DNA of 64,000 bases. Origin: a bacterium (GTDB lineage Bacteria; Cyanobacteriota; Sericytochromatia; S15B-MN24; UBA4093). Every line of letters starts with the position of its first letter. The stretch's first letter is position 1. The DNA lies in the NCBI GenBank assembly GCA_017744355.1, contig JAGIBK010000001.1, positions 1,083,694 to 1,147,693 of the forward strand, read 5' to 3'. The position numbers and the translations under genes were made by a program. This document shows positions 1 through 8,216 of the stretch, piece by piece. Under the pieces are notes generated by a model, which saw nothing but the letters and a program-made list of their open reading frames with translations, had not been told where the DNA came from and made no database searches.

Positions 1-456
1 CTTGGCGGGCTGCTGCTCGCGCACGTCAGCGAGGGCCGCGCGCACCGTCATCCCCGTCGCGATGCCGTCGTCCACCAGGATGACGACCTTTCCCTCCAAG
101 GGCAGGGCTCCACGCGCCTCGCGCAAATCATGCGCGCGACGCTCGGCCAGCGCGCGTTGCTCCAGGGCCTCCTGGTCCAGGTAGCCGGGGGGAATCCACA
201 GGCGCCGCAGGGCCTGCTCGTTCAGGACCCTCCCCCCCCGCGCCGTGATGGCCCCAAGGGCGAACTCCGGGTTGCCCGGGGCGCCGAGCTTGCGCGAAAC
301 GAGGATGTCGAGGGGCGCGTTCAGGCGATTTGCGACCTCACGGGCCACCGGCACCCCGCCGCGCGGCAGGCCGATCACCACCGTGTCCGGGCCCGCGTAC
401 TGCATCAAGCGCTCGGCGAGCAATTGGCCCGCCTCCTTGCGATCGACAAACCTCAT
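1..456 (-). CDS. Phosphoribosyltransferase-like protein, 3' end cut by window edge
   Basis: 152 codons are visible; the C-terminus lies beyond the left edge. The protein begins MRFVDRKEAGQLLAERL. It has IGLPRGGVPVAREVA (about residues 28-42) and the PRPP-binding loop VVILVDDGIATGMT (about 126-139), a hydrophobic strand followed by DD-x-x-A-T-G. This is the layout of the stand-alone PRTase family often annotated as phosphoribosyltransferase or dienelactone-hydrolase-associated PRTase. The ATG at 456 is preceded by GGAGGTGA at good spacing, which fixes the start. The natural substrate of this subgroup is not predictable from sequence. The gene is divergent from the protease that follows. Confidence 0.8.
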   Translation of the reverse strand, partial: MRFVDRKEAGQLLAERLMQYAGPDTVVIGLPRGGVPVAREVANRLNAPLDILVSRKLGAPGNPEFALGAITARGGRVLNEQALRRLWIPPGYLDQEALEQRALAERRAHDLREARGALPLEGKVVILVDDGIATGMTVRAALADVREQQPAK

Positions 457-569
457 GACCCTCACCTCCGCGCCTTCCGCACCGCGCGCGAGCATCCTAG
501 TCCCGGCATTCATCGCTGTAAATCGCGGCTCGGGCGCTGGAAACGGGCTGCCGCAAGGCGCTTAGGCGC

Positions 570-598
570 TTGGCAGGGGGGATTAAGCTTGCTACACT
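570..598 (+). promoter_or_regulatory. Sigma-70-type promoter of the S8 protease gene, giving a near-leaderless mRNA
   Basis: TTGGCA at 570-575 and TACACT at 593-598 are separated by 17 nt. The -10 ends 7 nt before the ATG at 606, so transcription should start at or next to the start codon. No Shine-Dalgarno lies before this ATG. The in-frame upstream start at 570 sits inside the -35 and is therefore unlikely. Confidence 0.6.
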
Positions 599-605
599 GG
601 GACCC

Positions 606-1556
606 ATGACGCGTACGACTTGGCAATGGTCCCTCGAACGGATTCAGGCGCCACGGGCTTGGCGGATCACCTCGGGGGATCCGTCAGTGGTCGTGGCCGT
701 GCTCGACACGGGGGTAGACCCGCGTCACCCCGACCTGCAAGGCAAGGTCCTGCCCGGGGTCAATCTCTTCGAGCCCAACAAACCCGCCCACGACGACAAC
801 GGTCACGGCACCGCCGTCGCCGGCATCATCGCTGCGCAGGGAGGCATCCGCGATCGCTTCCGAGGGGTCGCCCCGGACTGCCGGATCCTGCCCGTCAAGA
901 TCAACAAGCCCCGCACCGGCAGCGTGCACGCCGCTCAGATCGCCGAGGGCATCCGCCAGGCGCTCGCCCACGGCGCCGACGTCCTGAACCTGAGCGTCGG
1001 CTGCGAGATCGGCGAGCCCGGCTTCAACCACGCGACCATGGCCGACCTGGCCAACGCCATCTACGAGGCCCTGCGCCGCGGGGTGCCCGTGGTCTGCGCC
1101 GGCGGCCCCCGCGAGCGCAAGACCTACCCCGCCGCCTGGGAGACCCTGCCCGAGTTCGCCGGCCTCATCGCCGTGGGCGCCACCGACCGCAAGGACCGCC
1201 TCCACATGTGGTCCCCGCGCTGGGACTACGTCTCCTTGGTCGCGCCGGCCGACGCCACCACCACCTTCCCGGTCAGCTCGCCGTTCCTGCATGCCCGCTT
1301 CGGCGGCACCTCGGCGGCCTCGCCCCACGTGGCCGGCGTGCTCGCCCTGATGCGCACCCTGCGCCCCGAGCTGAAACCCCGCGAGCTCAAGCGGATCCTG
1401 CTCGAAACCAGCGACAAGATTCGCGGCGGGCGCGTGCTGAGGGTCAACGCCTTCCGCGCTCTCCAGGCCCTCGGCGGCCGGGAGGCCCTGCGCGAAAGGG
1501 AGCAACTTAACAAAACTAGAAAAACCTCATCAAACACGTTACAATATTCCTCGTAG
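606..1556 (+). CDS. Subtilisin-like serine protease (S8), probably intracellular
   Basis: 316 aa. The catalytic triad of family S8 is visible: Asp34 in AVLDTGVD, His67 in NGHGTAVAG and Ser236 in GGTSAASPHVAG. There is no signal peptide and no propeptide. The N-terminus, with W-x-x-x-x-I-x-A-P-x-A-W, resembles intracellular subtilisins, so cytoplasmic action is inferred. Odd point: the oxyanion-hole Asn, normally in an AAGN motif, is replaced by Gly (CAGG, about residue 167), so activity may be reduced or altered. The last 15-20 codons are AT-rich and overlap a candidate promoter for the next operon, so the C-terminal tail may be recent or non-functional. The start at 606 is chosen because of the promoter at 570-598. 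Confidence 0.85.
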   Translation: MTRTTWQWSLERIQAPRAWRITSGDPSVVVAVLDTGVDPRHPDLQGKVLPGVNLFEPNKPAHDDNGHGTAVAGIIAAQGGIRDRFRGVAPDCRILPVKINKPRTGSVHAAQIAEGIRQALAHGADVLNLSVGCEIGEPGFNHATMADLANAIYEALRRGVPVVCAGGPRERKTYPAAWETLPEFAGLIAVGATDRKDRLHMWSPRWDYVSLVAPADATTTFPVSSPFLHARFGGTSAASPHVAGVLALMRTLRPELKPRELKRILLETSDKIRGGRVLRVNAFRALQALGGREALREREQLNKTRKTSSNTLQYSS

Positions 1557-1575
1557 CCCGGGCCTGCCCCCGGGC
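1517..1575 (+). promoter_or_regulatory. Candidate promoter and leader hairpin of the ATP-grasp/GCS2 cassette
   Basis: TAGAAA (1517-1522) and TACAAT (1540-1545), 17 nt apart, lie inside the AT-rich 3' end of the protease gene. A GCCCGGG/CCCGGGC hairpin (1556-1562 with 1569-1575) follows in the leader. AAAAGGAG at about 1603-1610 is 13 nt before the GTG at 1624, a long spacing. The -35 is a weak match, so this is a candidate only. Confidence 0.4.
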
Positions 1576-1623
1576 CTCTGATTTGCGTAACCCTGCCTGT
1601 CCAAAAGGAGTGCCACTGCCACC

Positions 1624-2979
1624 GTGATCAACAGTGCCATTGACCGTTACCACGCCCTCATCGACCAGGCCAACCTCACCCCGGCGGACTTCCAGGGTTT
1701 CACCGAGCGCATGCGCGACGCGCGGATCATGTACGGCGATCGCGTCCAGGTCGAGTACATGCGCGCCCAGTTCCTCTCGCCCGAGCAGAACGCGCTGATC
1801 AAGCACGCCGCCCAGACCATCTGGTCGGCCATGGACAAGCTCTCGGCGCACTTCTTCAGCGATCCGCGCTTCGTCGAGGAGCTGGCGCTCACCGAGCGCG
1901 AGCGTGAGCTCGCCGCCATCGACCCCGGCTACCCGGGCTTCAGCACCATGGCGCGCTTCGACTCCTTCCTCATCGGCGACCACCTGCAGTTCGTCGAATT
2001 GAACGCCGAGTGCCCCGCCGGCCCCGCCTACACCGAGATCATGGCCGAGGCCTTCCTGCAGGACCCCGTCATGCAGGCTTTCGGCAAGGAGTACTCGCTC
2101 CAGGGCTTCAAGACCCGCGATCGCCTCCTCGACACCCTGCTCGAGACCTACGAGATCTGGGCCAAGGGCAAGGGCCTCGCCACCAAGCCCGGCCGCATCG
2201 CCATCGTCGACTGGGACGGTCTCTCGACCCGCCACGAGTTCGACATGTGCAAGGCCTTCTTCGAGAGCAAGGGCATCCCGACCGTGATCGAGGATCCTCG
2301 CCGGCTCCGCTTCGAGGGCGGCAAGCTGCTCGCCGCGGACGGCTCGCCCATCGACCTGGTCTATCGCCGCGTGCTCACGCACGAGTTCATCGGCAAGTGG
2401 GACGAGGTCCAGGCCATGGTCGAGGCCTACCGCGCCGGCGCGGTCTGCATCGTCAACTCGTTCCGCTCCAAGTTCCTGCACAAGAAGATGATCTTCGGCC
2501 TGCTGACCGACGGCGCCAACCAGCACCTCTTCACCCCCGAGGAGCGCGAGGTGATCGCGCGCCACATCCCCTGGACGCGCAAGGTCCGGCCCGGCAAGAC
2601 CGATTACCATGGCAAGGAGATCGACCTGGTCGACTACATCCGTGCCAACCGCGATCGCATGGTCATGAAGCCCAACGACGACTACGGCGGCCGCGGCATC
2701 TACATCGGATGGGAGTCGACGGCCGAGGAGTGGGAAGAAGCCATCGCCAAGTCGGTGGAGCACGCCTACGTGGTCCAGGAGAAGGTCCGTGTGGCCTCCG
2801 CCCTGTTCCCCACGGTCCGCGACCAGGTCGTCTACGAGCAGATGAACGTCGATCTGGACCCCTTCGTCTGGAAGGGCGAAGTCGAGGGCTTCCTGACCCG
2901 TCTCTCGGGCACCGCCCTCTGCAACGTCACCTCTGGAGGCGGGATCGTCCCCACCTTCGTCATCGAGCCGCGCGCGTAG
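1624..2979 (+). CDS. Circularly permuted ATP-grasp-like amide ligase, first gene of cassette
   Basis: 451 aa, GTG start. Recognisable elements are FVELNAECPAGPAYTEI (about 121-137), VDWDGLSTRHEFDMCKAFFE (about 197-216), a VYRRVLTHEF strand (about 246-255) and the nucleotide-loop region MVMKPNDDYGGRGIYIGWES (about 347-366). These fit the circularly permuted ATP-grasp families related to glutathionylspermidine synthetase (CP_ATPgrasp), which join a carboxylate to an amine through an acyl-phosphate. No signal peptide is present. The next three genes run the same way (gap to the next 35 nt), and their families (GCS2, M29, RimK-like ATP-grasp) imply a pathway making or modifying a small peptide or amide. 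The product is unknown. Family assignment is from memory of motifs; the exact subfamily is uncertain. Confidence 0.7.
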   Translation: MINSAIDRYHALIDQANLTPADFQGFTERMRDARIMYGDRVQVEYMRAQFLSPEQNALIKHAAQTIWSAMDKLSAHFFSDPRFVEELALTERERELAAIDPGYPGFSTMARFDSFLIGDHLQFVELNAECPAGPAYTEIMAEAFLQDPVMQAFGKEYSLQGFKTRDRLLDTLLETYEIWAKGKGLATKPGRIAIVDWDGLSTRHEFDMCKAFFESKGIPTVIEDPRRLRFEGGKLLAADGSPIDLVYRRVLTHEFIGKWDEVQAMVEAYRAGAVCIVNSFRSKFLHKKMIFGLLTDGANQHLFTPEEREVIARHIPWTRKVRPGKTDYHGKEIDLVDYIRANRDRMVMKPNDDYGGRGIYIGWESTAEEWEEAIAKSVEHAYVVQEKVRVASALFPTVRDQVVYEQMNVDLDPFVWKGEVEGFLTRLSGTALCNVTSGGGIVPTFVIEPRA

Positions 2980-3014
2980 GCCCCTTTCGGGGACTGGGAT
3001 GAGGAACATCGTCA

Positions 3015-4202
3015 ATGCTTGAAAAATTCACCATCGGGATCGAGGAAGAGTACCAGATCATCGATCCCGAGACCCGCGAGCTTCGCAGCCACATCTCGGT
3101 CATGCTCGAAGAGGGTGGCATGATCCTCGGCGAGCGCGTCAAGCCTGAGATGCACCAGTCGATCATCGAGGTCGGCACCGACATCTGCACCAACGTCACC
3201 GAAGCCGCCAAGGACGTCATGCAGCTGCGCGCGGCGATCGCTCGTCTCGCCAAGAAGCACGGCCTCAAGATCATGGCCTCGGGCACCCACCCCTTCAGCG
3301 ACTGGAAGACCCAGGACATCACCGACGGTGACCGCTACAAGGTCCTGGTCGACGACCTGCAGGACGTGGCCCGCGCCAACCTGATCTTCGGCATGCACGT
3401 CCACGTGGGCGTCAACGACAAGGATCTGGCCATCGACCTGGTCAACCAGGCCCGCTACTTCCTGCCCCACCTGCTGGCCATCAGCTGCTCGAGCCCCTTC
3501 TGGCTCGGCCGCGCCACCGGTCTCAAGTCGCATCGCTCGAGCGTCTTCAAGAACTTCCCCCGCACGGGCATCCCGGGCGTGTTCCAGTCCTACGCCGAGT
3601 TCGACTCCTACGTCCAGACGCTCATCAAGACCAACTGCATCGACAACGGCAAGAAGATCTGGTGGGACCTGCGCCCGCACCCGATCTACAACACCATCGA
3701 GTTCCGCGTCTGCGACCTGCCCACCGACTACAAGACCTCGATCGCGATCGCGGCCCTCATCCAGGCCATCGTCGCCAAGCTCTACGTCCTGCGCCGCGAG
3801 AACATGTCGTTCCGCGTCTACCCGACCGCGCTGATCGACGAGAACAAGTGGCGCGCCTACCGCTACGGCCTGGACGGCAAGCTGATCGACTTCGGCATCA
3901 AGGGTGAGAAGCACACCAAGGACCTGATCGTCGAGCTGCTCAACTTCGTGGACGACGTGGTGGACGAGCTGGGCAGCCGCGAGGCGCTCAAGCACATCTA
4001 CACCATCCTCGATCGCGGCACCGATGCCGATCGCCAGCTCCAGGTCTTCGCCCAGACCAACGACCTCAAGGCCGTCGTCGACGACATGTGCGAGCGCACC
4101 CTCGAGGGCATCGACCTGTCCATGGCCGACGACATCATGGGCACCGCCCTCTCGGCCTCGGTCGAACGCGCCATCAACCTCAAGGAAAATGCCGGTGTCT
4201 AA
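3015..4202 (+). CDS. GCS2-family carboxylate-amine ligase (YbdK-like)
   Basis: 395 aa. The N-terminal signature FTIGIEEEYQIID (5-17) is the Glu-rich metal/ATP site of the glutamate-cysteine ligase 2 fold. Other family blocks are MASGTHPFSDW (about 91-101), FGMHVHVGV (about 129-137) and NTIEFRVCDLP (about 231-241). Known members form a gamma-glutamyl or similar amide bond with ATP, but this branch has many members of unknown substrate. The length is normal. GAGGAA lies 8 nt before the ATG. It overlaps the next gene by 8 nt, so the two are probably translationally coupled. With an ATP-grasp enzyme on either side, it is one of three predicted amide-bond-forming enzymes in a single operon. Confidence 0.85.
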   Translation: MLEKFTIGIEEEYQIIDPETRELRSHISVMLEEGGMILGERVKPEMHQSIIEVGTDICTNVTEAAKDVMQLRAAIARLAKKHGLKIMASGTHPFSDWKTQDITDGDRYKVLVDDLQDVARANLIFGMHVHVGVNDKDLAIDLVNQARYFLPHLLAISCSSPFWLGRATGLKSHRSSVFKNFPRTGIPGVFQSYAEFDSYVQTLIKTNCIDNGKKIWWDLRPHPIYNTIEFRVCDLPTDYKTSIAIAALIQAIVAKLYVLRRENMSFRVYPTALIDENKWRAYRYGLDGKLIDFGIKGEKHTKDLIVELLNFVDDVVDELGSREALKHIYTILDRGTDADRQLQVFAQTNDLKAVVDDMCERTLEGIDLSMADDIMGTALSASVERAINLKENAGV

Positions 4203-5241
4203 GAAGCTGACCGACATGCGTTCGCTGCCCTTTCCCCCCGAGTACCGGGAAGGGGCCTACAACGCCATCAATCGCAGCCTCCAGGTTCGCCCCGGCGAAC
4301 GGGTCGTCGTCATCTCCGACCGGGATTCCCAGTTCATCGGCGCCTCGCTGATCGAGGCGATCGAGCTGGCCGAGGGCATCGCCCAGGGCTTCGTGGTCGA
4401 GGACTACTGCGATCGCCCGATCCTCGACATGCCCTACGAGATCCTCAAGGCCGTCTCCGAGTGCGCCGCTTGCCTGTACACGGTGAACCCGCAGCCGGGC
4501 GAGGTGCCCTCGCGCGCCCAGGTCATCAACCTGGCGACCGTCAAGAAGGTCCGCTACGGCCACATGGTCGGCATCACCGGCGAGATCATGAACACCGGCA
4601 TGCGCGCCGACTTCGACGCCATCAACAAGATGAGCCTCGGTCTGCGTCGCCTGCTGCAGAGCGCGCGCCGGATCCACGTCACCACCCCTGCGGGCACCGA
4701 CATCGAGATCGAGCACGACCCCAAGGAGTTCCAGTGGATCAAGACCTCTGGTAAGATCTCGCGGGACGCCTGGGGTAACCTGCCCGGCGGTGAGATCTTC
4801 ACCACCCCCAAGCGGATCAACGGCATCTGGGTGGCGGACGCGCCGGTTGGCGACTACTTCTCCCAGAAGTACGGCGATCTCAAGGACACTCCGCTGACCC
4901 TCGAGATCCAGGACAACTACCTCAAGACCGTGACGAGCCCCCACGAAGAGCTCGCCCAGGAGTTCTGGGGCTACACCCACTCGACCGAGAACGCCAACCG
5001 CATCGGCGAAATCGCGGTGGGCACCAACCTCGGCGTCACGGAGTTCACGGGCAACCTCCTCCAGGACGAGAAGATCCCGGGGTTCCACATCGCCTTCGGG
5101 GAGCCTTGCGGCTGCCTGACCGGCGCCAACTGGACCTGCCGGGCTCACATCGACCTGCTGGCGCGCGAGTGCTCCGTGTGGGCGGACGGCCAGGCCATCA
5201 TGCTGCACGGCCGCTTCGTCGACCTGAACCCCAGTAGCTAG
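4195..5241 (+). CDS. M29-type aminopeptidase, truncated relative to family
   Basis: About 348 aa from GTG 4195. NLPGGEIFTTP (195-205) and IGEIAVGTN (270-278) are M29 signatures. Metal ligands can be assigned as Glu200, Glu272, His298 (FHIAFG), His318 and Asp320 (HID). M29 enzymes (AmpS, PepS, aminopeptidase T) usually have about 410 residues, so this one is short, mainly at the N-terminus and between the last two His. The start is ambiguous: AAGGAA at 4182-4187 suits GTG 4195 (7 nt), while ATG 4189 is too close. The start codon overlaps the upstream stop. In this context it may trim, recycle or cleave the peptide made by the flanking ligases. That role is inference. Confidence 0.75.
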   Translation: MSKKLTDMRSLPFPPEYREGAYNAINRSLQVRPGERVVVISDRDSQFIGASLIEAIELAEGIAQGFVVEDYCDRPILDMPYEILKAVSECAACLYTVNPQPGEVPSRAQVINLATVKKVRYGHMVGITGEIMNTGMRADFDAINKMSLGLRRLLQSARRIHVTTPAGTDIEIEHDPKEFQWIKTSGKISRDAWGNLPGGEIFTTPKRINGIWVADAPVGDYFSQKYGDLKDTPLTLEIQDNYLKTVTSPHEELAQEFWGYTHSTENANRIGEIAVGTNLGVTEFTGNLLQDEKIPGFHIAFGEPCGCLTGANWTCRAHIDLLARECSVWADGQAIMLHGRFVDLNPSS

Positions 5242-5291
5242 CGTTTCCTTAGACGTTTCCCCCCCCATTTTTATGAGGACGAAATAACACA

Positions 5292-6326
5292 ATGACCGAG
5301 AAGAACCCCAAGAAGGTTGGTATCCTGGTCGGCTGGGAGGACACCTTCCCCCACGCCTTCATCAAGGCCGTCAACGAGAAGGGCGAAGGTAAGGTCGTCG
5401 CCGAGTTCGCCAAGGTCCACGCCCCCAAGATGGGCGAGCACCCCGGCTACGACGTCCTCGTCGACCGCATCTCGCACGAGATCGAGATCTACAAGCCCTA
5501 CCTCAAGAACGCGGTCATCCAGGGCTCGTACGTCATCAACGACCCCTTCTGGTGGATCTCGGACGACAAGTTCTTTGACAACTCGCTCGTCGAGAAGCTC
5601 GGCGTCGCCGTGCCCAAGACCGTCGTGCTGCCCCCCGTCGAGGCCAACCCCACCACCCGTCCCGAGTCGCACCGCAACCTCTGCCTGACCGACTGGAACG
5701 AGATCTTCGACTACATCAAGTTCCCCGCCTTCCTCAAGCCCTACGACGGCGGCGGCTGGAAGAACGTCTACAAGGTCAACAACGCCGAGGAGTTCTTCCA
5801 CTACTACCACCAGACGGGCCGCCTCATCATGGTCCTTCAGGAGTTCATCGACTTCGACTCGTACATCCGGTGCCTCACCGTCGGCAAGGACAACATCATG
5901 CCGATCAAGTACGACCCGAAGAACCGCTGCTACGTCGAAGACCACAACCACATGTCGCCTGAGCTCGGCGCCAAGGTCGTCCGCGACGCCCGCGTGATCA
6001 ACCACGCCCTCGGCTACGACATGAACTCGGTGGAGTTCGCCGTCCGCGACGGCATCCCCTACGCCATCGACTTCATGAACCCCGCCCCCGACATGGACTA
6101 CTACTCGATCCTCCCCCACTACTTCGACTGGGTCGTGGGCGCCATGTCCGACTTCGTCATCAAGGTCGCCAAGGAAGAGCGCAAGATGGCCGAGCACTAC
6201 CCCTGGCACAAGATGCTCAAGGGCATCTACACCCCCGTGCCCGAGATCGGCACCGAGACCAAGGTCGAGGCCGCCAAGGAGCTCGTCGCCACCGCTCCTG
6301 CCAAGAAGAACGGCAAGAAGAAGTAA
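5292..6326 (+). CDS. RimK-like ATP-grasp ligase, last gene of cassette
   Basis: 344 aa. An N-terminal Rossmann-like part starts KVGILVGWEDTFPHAF. The ATP-grasp core has FPAFLKPYDGGGWKNVY (about 148-164; the Lys and Gly-rich loop bind ATP), LQEFIDFDSYIRC (about 183-195) and the Mg ligand region VEFAVRDGIPYAIDFMNPAP (about 252-271). The C-terminus ends in a Lys-rich AKKNGKKK tail. ATP-grasp ligases make amide or thioester bonds via acyl-phosphate. The gap from the M29 gene is 50 nt, with GAGGA about 12 nt before the ATG. A strong terminator follows directly, so this closes the operon. The substrate is unknown. Confidence 0.8.
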   Translation: MTEKNPKKVGILVGWEDTFPHAFIKAVNEKGEGKVVAEFAKVHAPKMGEHPGYDVLVDRISHEIEIYKPYLKNAVIQGSYVINDPFWWISDDKFFDNSLVEKLGVAVPKTVVLPPVEANPTTRPESHRNLCLTDWNEIFDYIKFPAFLKPYDGGGWKNVYKVNNAEEFFHYYHQTGRLIMVLQEFIDFDSYIRCLTVGKDNIMPIKYDPKNRCYVEDHNHMSPELGAKVVRDARVINHALGYDMNSVEFAVRDGIPYAIDFMNPAPDMDYYSILPHYFDWVVGAMSDFVIKVAKEERKMAEHYPWHKMLKGIYTPVPEIGTETKVEAAKELVATAPAKKNGKKK

Positions 6327-6344
6327 GCTTCTTCCCCAAGCAGC

Positions 6345-6378
6345 GAGGCCCCGCCGGATCGGCGGGGCCTCCTCTTTT
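6345..6378 (+). terminator. Rho-independent terminator of the ligase cassette
   Basis: A perfect 12-bp GC-rich stem (6345-6356 with 6360-6371, 3-nt loop) is followed by CTCTTTT. It lies between two convergent genes. Confidence 0.85.
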
Positions 6379-6427
6379 GCGCGCCAAAAAACGAAAGGGA
6401 CGGCTTGCGCCGCCCCTCGCATCCGGC

Positions 6428-8011
6428 TTACTCGCCGGTCCACTTGGCCATGAGGTCCTTGATGGTGTTGATGTAGCCGTTGGTATCGTTCTCCACGGGC
6501 GGTGCGTAGGTGTTGATCTGGTCCTCGAGGGACTTGCCGGCGTAGAGCGGGCCGCTCATCAGCTTGTAGAAGTCCTCGATGCCCTCTTCCCACGAGCCGT
6601 ACGAGCGGTAGGATCCGCTGCCGGTGGTGACCGTCGGGCCGTCCCAGCTCGAGCCGGGCCGGATGTTGCCGATGTTGTGGTGCTCGCCCTGGGTGGATCC
6701 CACCTTGCCGATCCCGGACTCCATGGTCGCCTGCGCGAGGAACTGGGCCGCCGGGATGCCGTACTTCTTCTCCATCTGGACGATGAACTCGCCCAGGCCC
6801 TTGCCCGCGAGCGGCGAGTTGCGATCCTTGAAGATCTCCTCGATCTTCTCGGGGGTGAGCTTGCCCATGTACTTGGCGAGATCCGGCGACTTGGCCTTGG
6901 AGGCCACCAGGTCCGACTTCTTGGCCATGACCTCCTTGGCGAGCTTCATGGCCTTGTCCTTTGGCACGCCGTTCTTCTCGGCGAGCTGCGCCAGCTGATC
7001 GACCGTCATCTCGCTGTCGTTGGCGAGCGCGTTCGAGAGCTTCTGGACGATCTCGAGGGCGATGCCGAGGGCCGACGAGACCCCCGACTCCCACTCGGCG
7101 CGCTTGAAGGGCTGGTAGTTGCTCGGCTCGCCGGTGCGCGAGGGCACCGTGCGGGTCGGCCCGTCGCTCGAGACCGGGCCGCCGTTTCCGCGGCCGCCGC
7201 CCGAGTAGTCCGACGAAGCCCGGCCGCCGCCCGAGTTGGCGTCACCGGGATAGGGCGCATCGCCCAGAGGCGGCAGGGCGTTGGCCGCGTCGTTGTCCGC
7301 AGTCGCATCCTTGAGGCGGCCGATGCCGACGATCTTGTTCCAGCGGCTGTCGCCGGGGGTGAGCGTGGTGATCTCGGTAGGCTGGTTGAACTTGCGCGAC
7401 TCCATCAGCTCGGTCGGGTTGCCGTTGGCGTCGACCTTGGTGACGATCGCGACGTGGTCCGGGTCCTTGATGCCGTTGCCGTCCCAGTCGAAGAAGACCA
7501 CGTCGCCCACCTGGGCCTTGGTGCCCTTGCCCGGAGGCGGCAGCAGGGTCTGCTCCTTCTGGAAGTACTGGATCATCGAGGGGCAGTAGTGGGGGTTGTA
7601 GCCCTTGTCCTGCATGATCTTCCCGATATCGTACTCGGGCTTGCCCAGGCTCTTGCTCATCTCCTTGTAGGAGTCGCTGACGAAGTCAGCGCAGCAGCCC
7701 ACGCTCTTCCCCGTCGCGTTGTACTTGTGGTAGTAGTTCGGACCGAGATCGGGCGGGTAGATGTAGCCGCGCTGGTGCAGTGCGCGGGAGCCGTCGACGA
7801 TGGAGTTGCCGATCTTCTTGCTGCTCTCGGCCTTGGCGGTGGCGACCACGTCGGCGAGCGACGAGGTCCGCGACGGGCCGCTCTGGAGCTTCAGGTGATC
7901 GGTCTGCGCCTTGTGCTTGACCACCGCCTGCTCGTCGAGGGGCTTGGTCTTGGACGTCTTGTGGACGGTCGGATAGACCTTCGTGGTCTGATCGATACGG
8001 CCGGTGCCCAT
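6428..8011 (-). CDS. Two-domain peptidoglycan hydrolase: Cys-amidase-like plus glucosaminidase
   Basis: 527 aa from the ATG at 8011, which has CGGAGAAG upstream. The N-terminal half contains CCADFVSDSY (Cys nucleophile candidate) and GDVVFFDWDGNGIKDPDHVA, with His in DHVAIVT. This is the layout of DUF1287/NlpC-P60/CHAP-like cysteine amidases or endopeptidases. A Gly/Ser/Pro-rich linker and a helical segment follow. The C-terminal about 115 residues (AQFLAQATMESGIGKVGS, HNIGNIRPG, YRSYGSWEEGIEDFYKLM) match the GH73/FlgJ-type glucosaminidase fold, with the catalytic Glu in MESG. No signal peptide or membrane segment is visible, although the substrate is extracytoplasmic, so export by a dedicated apparatus or release by lysis must be assumed. 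It stands alone between two convergent/divergent neighbours. Confidence 0.75.
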   Translation of the reverse strand: MGTGRIDQTTKVYPTVHKTSKTKPLDEQAVVKHKAQTDHLKLQSGPSRTSSLADVVATAKAESSKKIGNSIVDGSRALHQRGYIYPPDLGPNYYHKYNATGKSVGCCADFVSDSYKEMSKSLGKPEYDIGKIMQDKGYNPHYCPSMIQYFQKEQTLLPPPGKGTKAQVGDVVFFDWDGNGIKDPDHVAIVTKVDANGNPTELMESRKFNQPTEITTLTPGDSRWNKIVGIGRLKDATADNDAANALPPLGDAPYPGDANSGGGRASSDYSGGGRGNGGPVSSDGPTRTVPSRTGEPSNYQPFKRAEWESGVSSALGIALEIVQKLSNALANDSEMTVDQLAQLAEKNGVPKDKAMKLAKEVMAKKSDLVASKAKSPDLAKYMGKLTPEKIEEIFKDRNSPLAGKGLGEFIVQMEKKYGIPAAQFLAQATMESGIGKVGSTQGEHHNIGNIRPGSSWDGPTVTTGSGSYRSYGSWEEGIEDFYKLMSGPLYAGKSLEDQINTYAPPVENDTNGYINTIKDLMAKWTGE

Positions 8012-8129
8012 GCTGCTTCTCCGTTCTCTCGGGGAGGTCCTATTCAGATTATGCCCAAGCGGGCGAGTAATTCCACCGCCCTGGATGGCGGAGTTGCGTG
8101 AAGGTTGAAGCGGCTCGAAGGCTCGCCGG

Positions 8130-8158
8130 TTGCAAAGCACGCACCTGCCCGCTATCTT
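8130..8158 (+). promoter_or_regulatory. Promoter of surE operon
   Basis: TTGCAA (8130-8135), a 17-nt spacer and TATCTT (8153-8158). The expected start is near 8165, giving a leader of about 52 nt to the ATG at 8217. This argues against the in-frame upstream ATG at 8163. Confidence 0.55.
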
Positions 8159-8216
8159 TGTAATGAGCGCCCCTGTGCGCCCGAAAGCCCTGCCGATCAA
8201 GAAACGGACACCACCG

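Noticed and set aside
684..1505. Long open frame on the minus strand across the S8 protease
   Set aside because: It is a GC-rich shadow frame with low-complexity composition. The plus frame has the full catalytic triad.
5271..7094. 607-codon minus-strand open frame spanning the RimK-like gene and part of the hydrolase gene
   Set aside because: Arg/Gly/Asp-biased translation with no motif; it overlaps two genes with clear domains.
8163..8216. N-terminal extension of SurE from ATG 8163
   Set aside because: The start overlaps the predicted transcription start and the added 18 residues lie outside the conserved fold.
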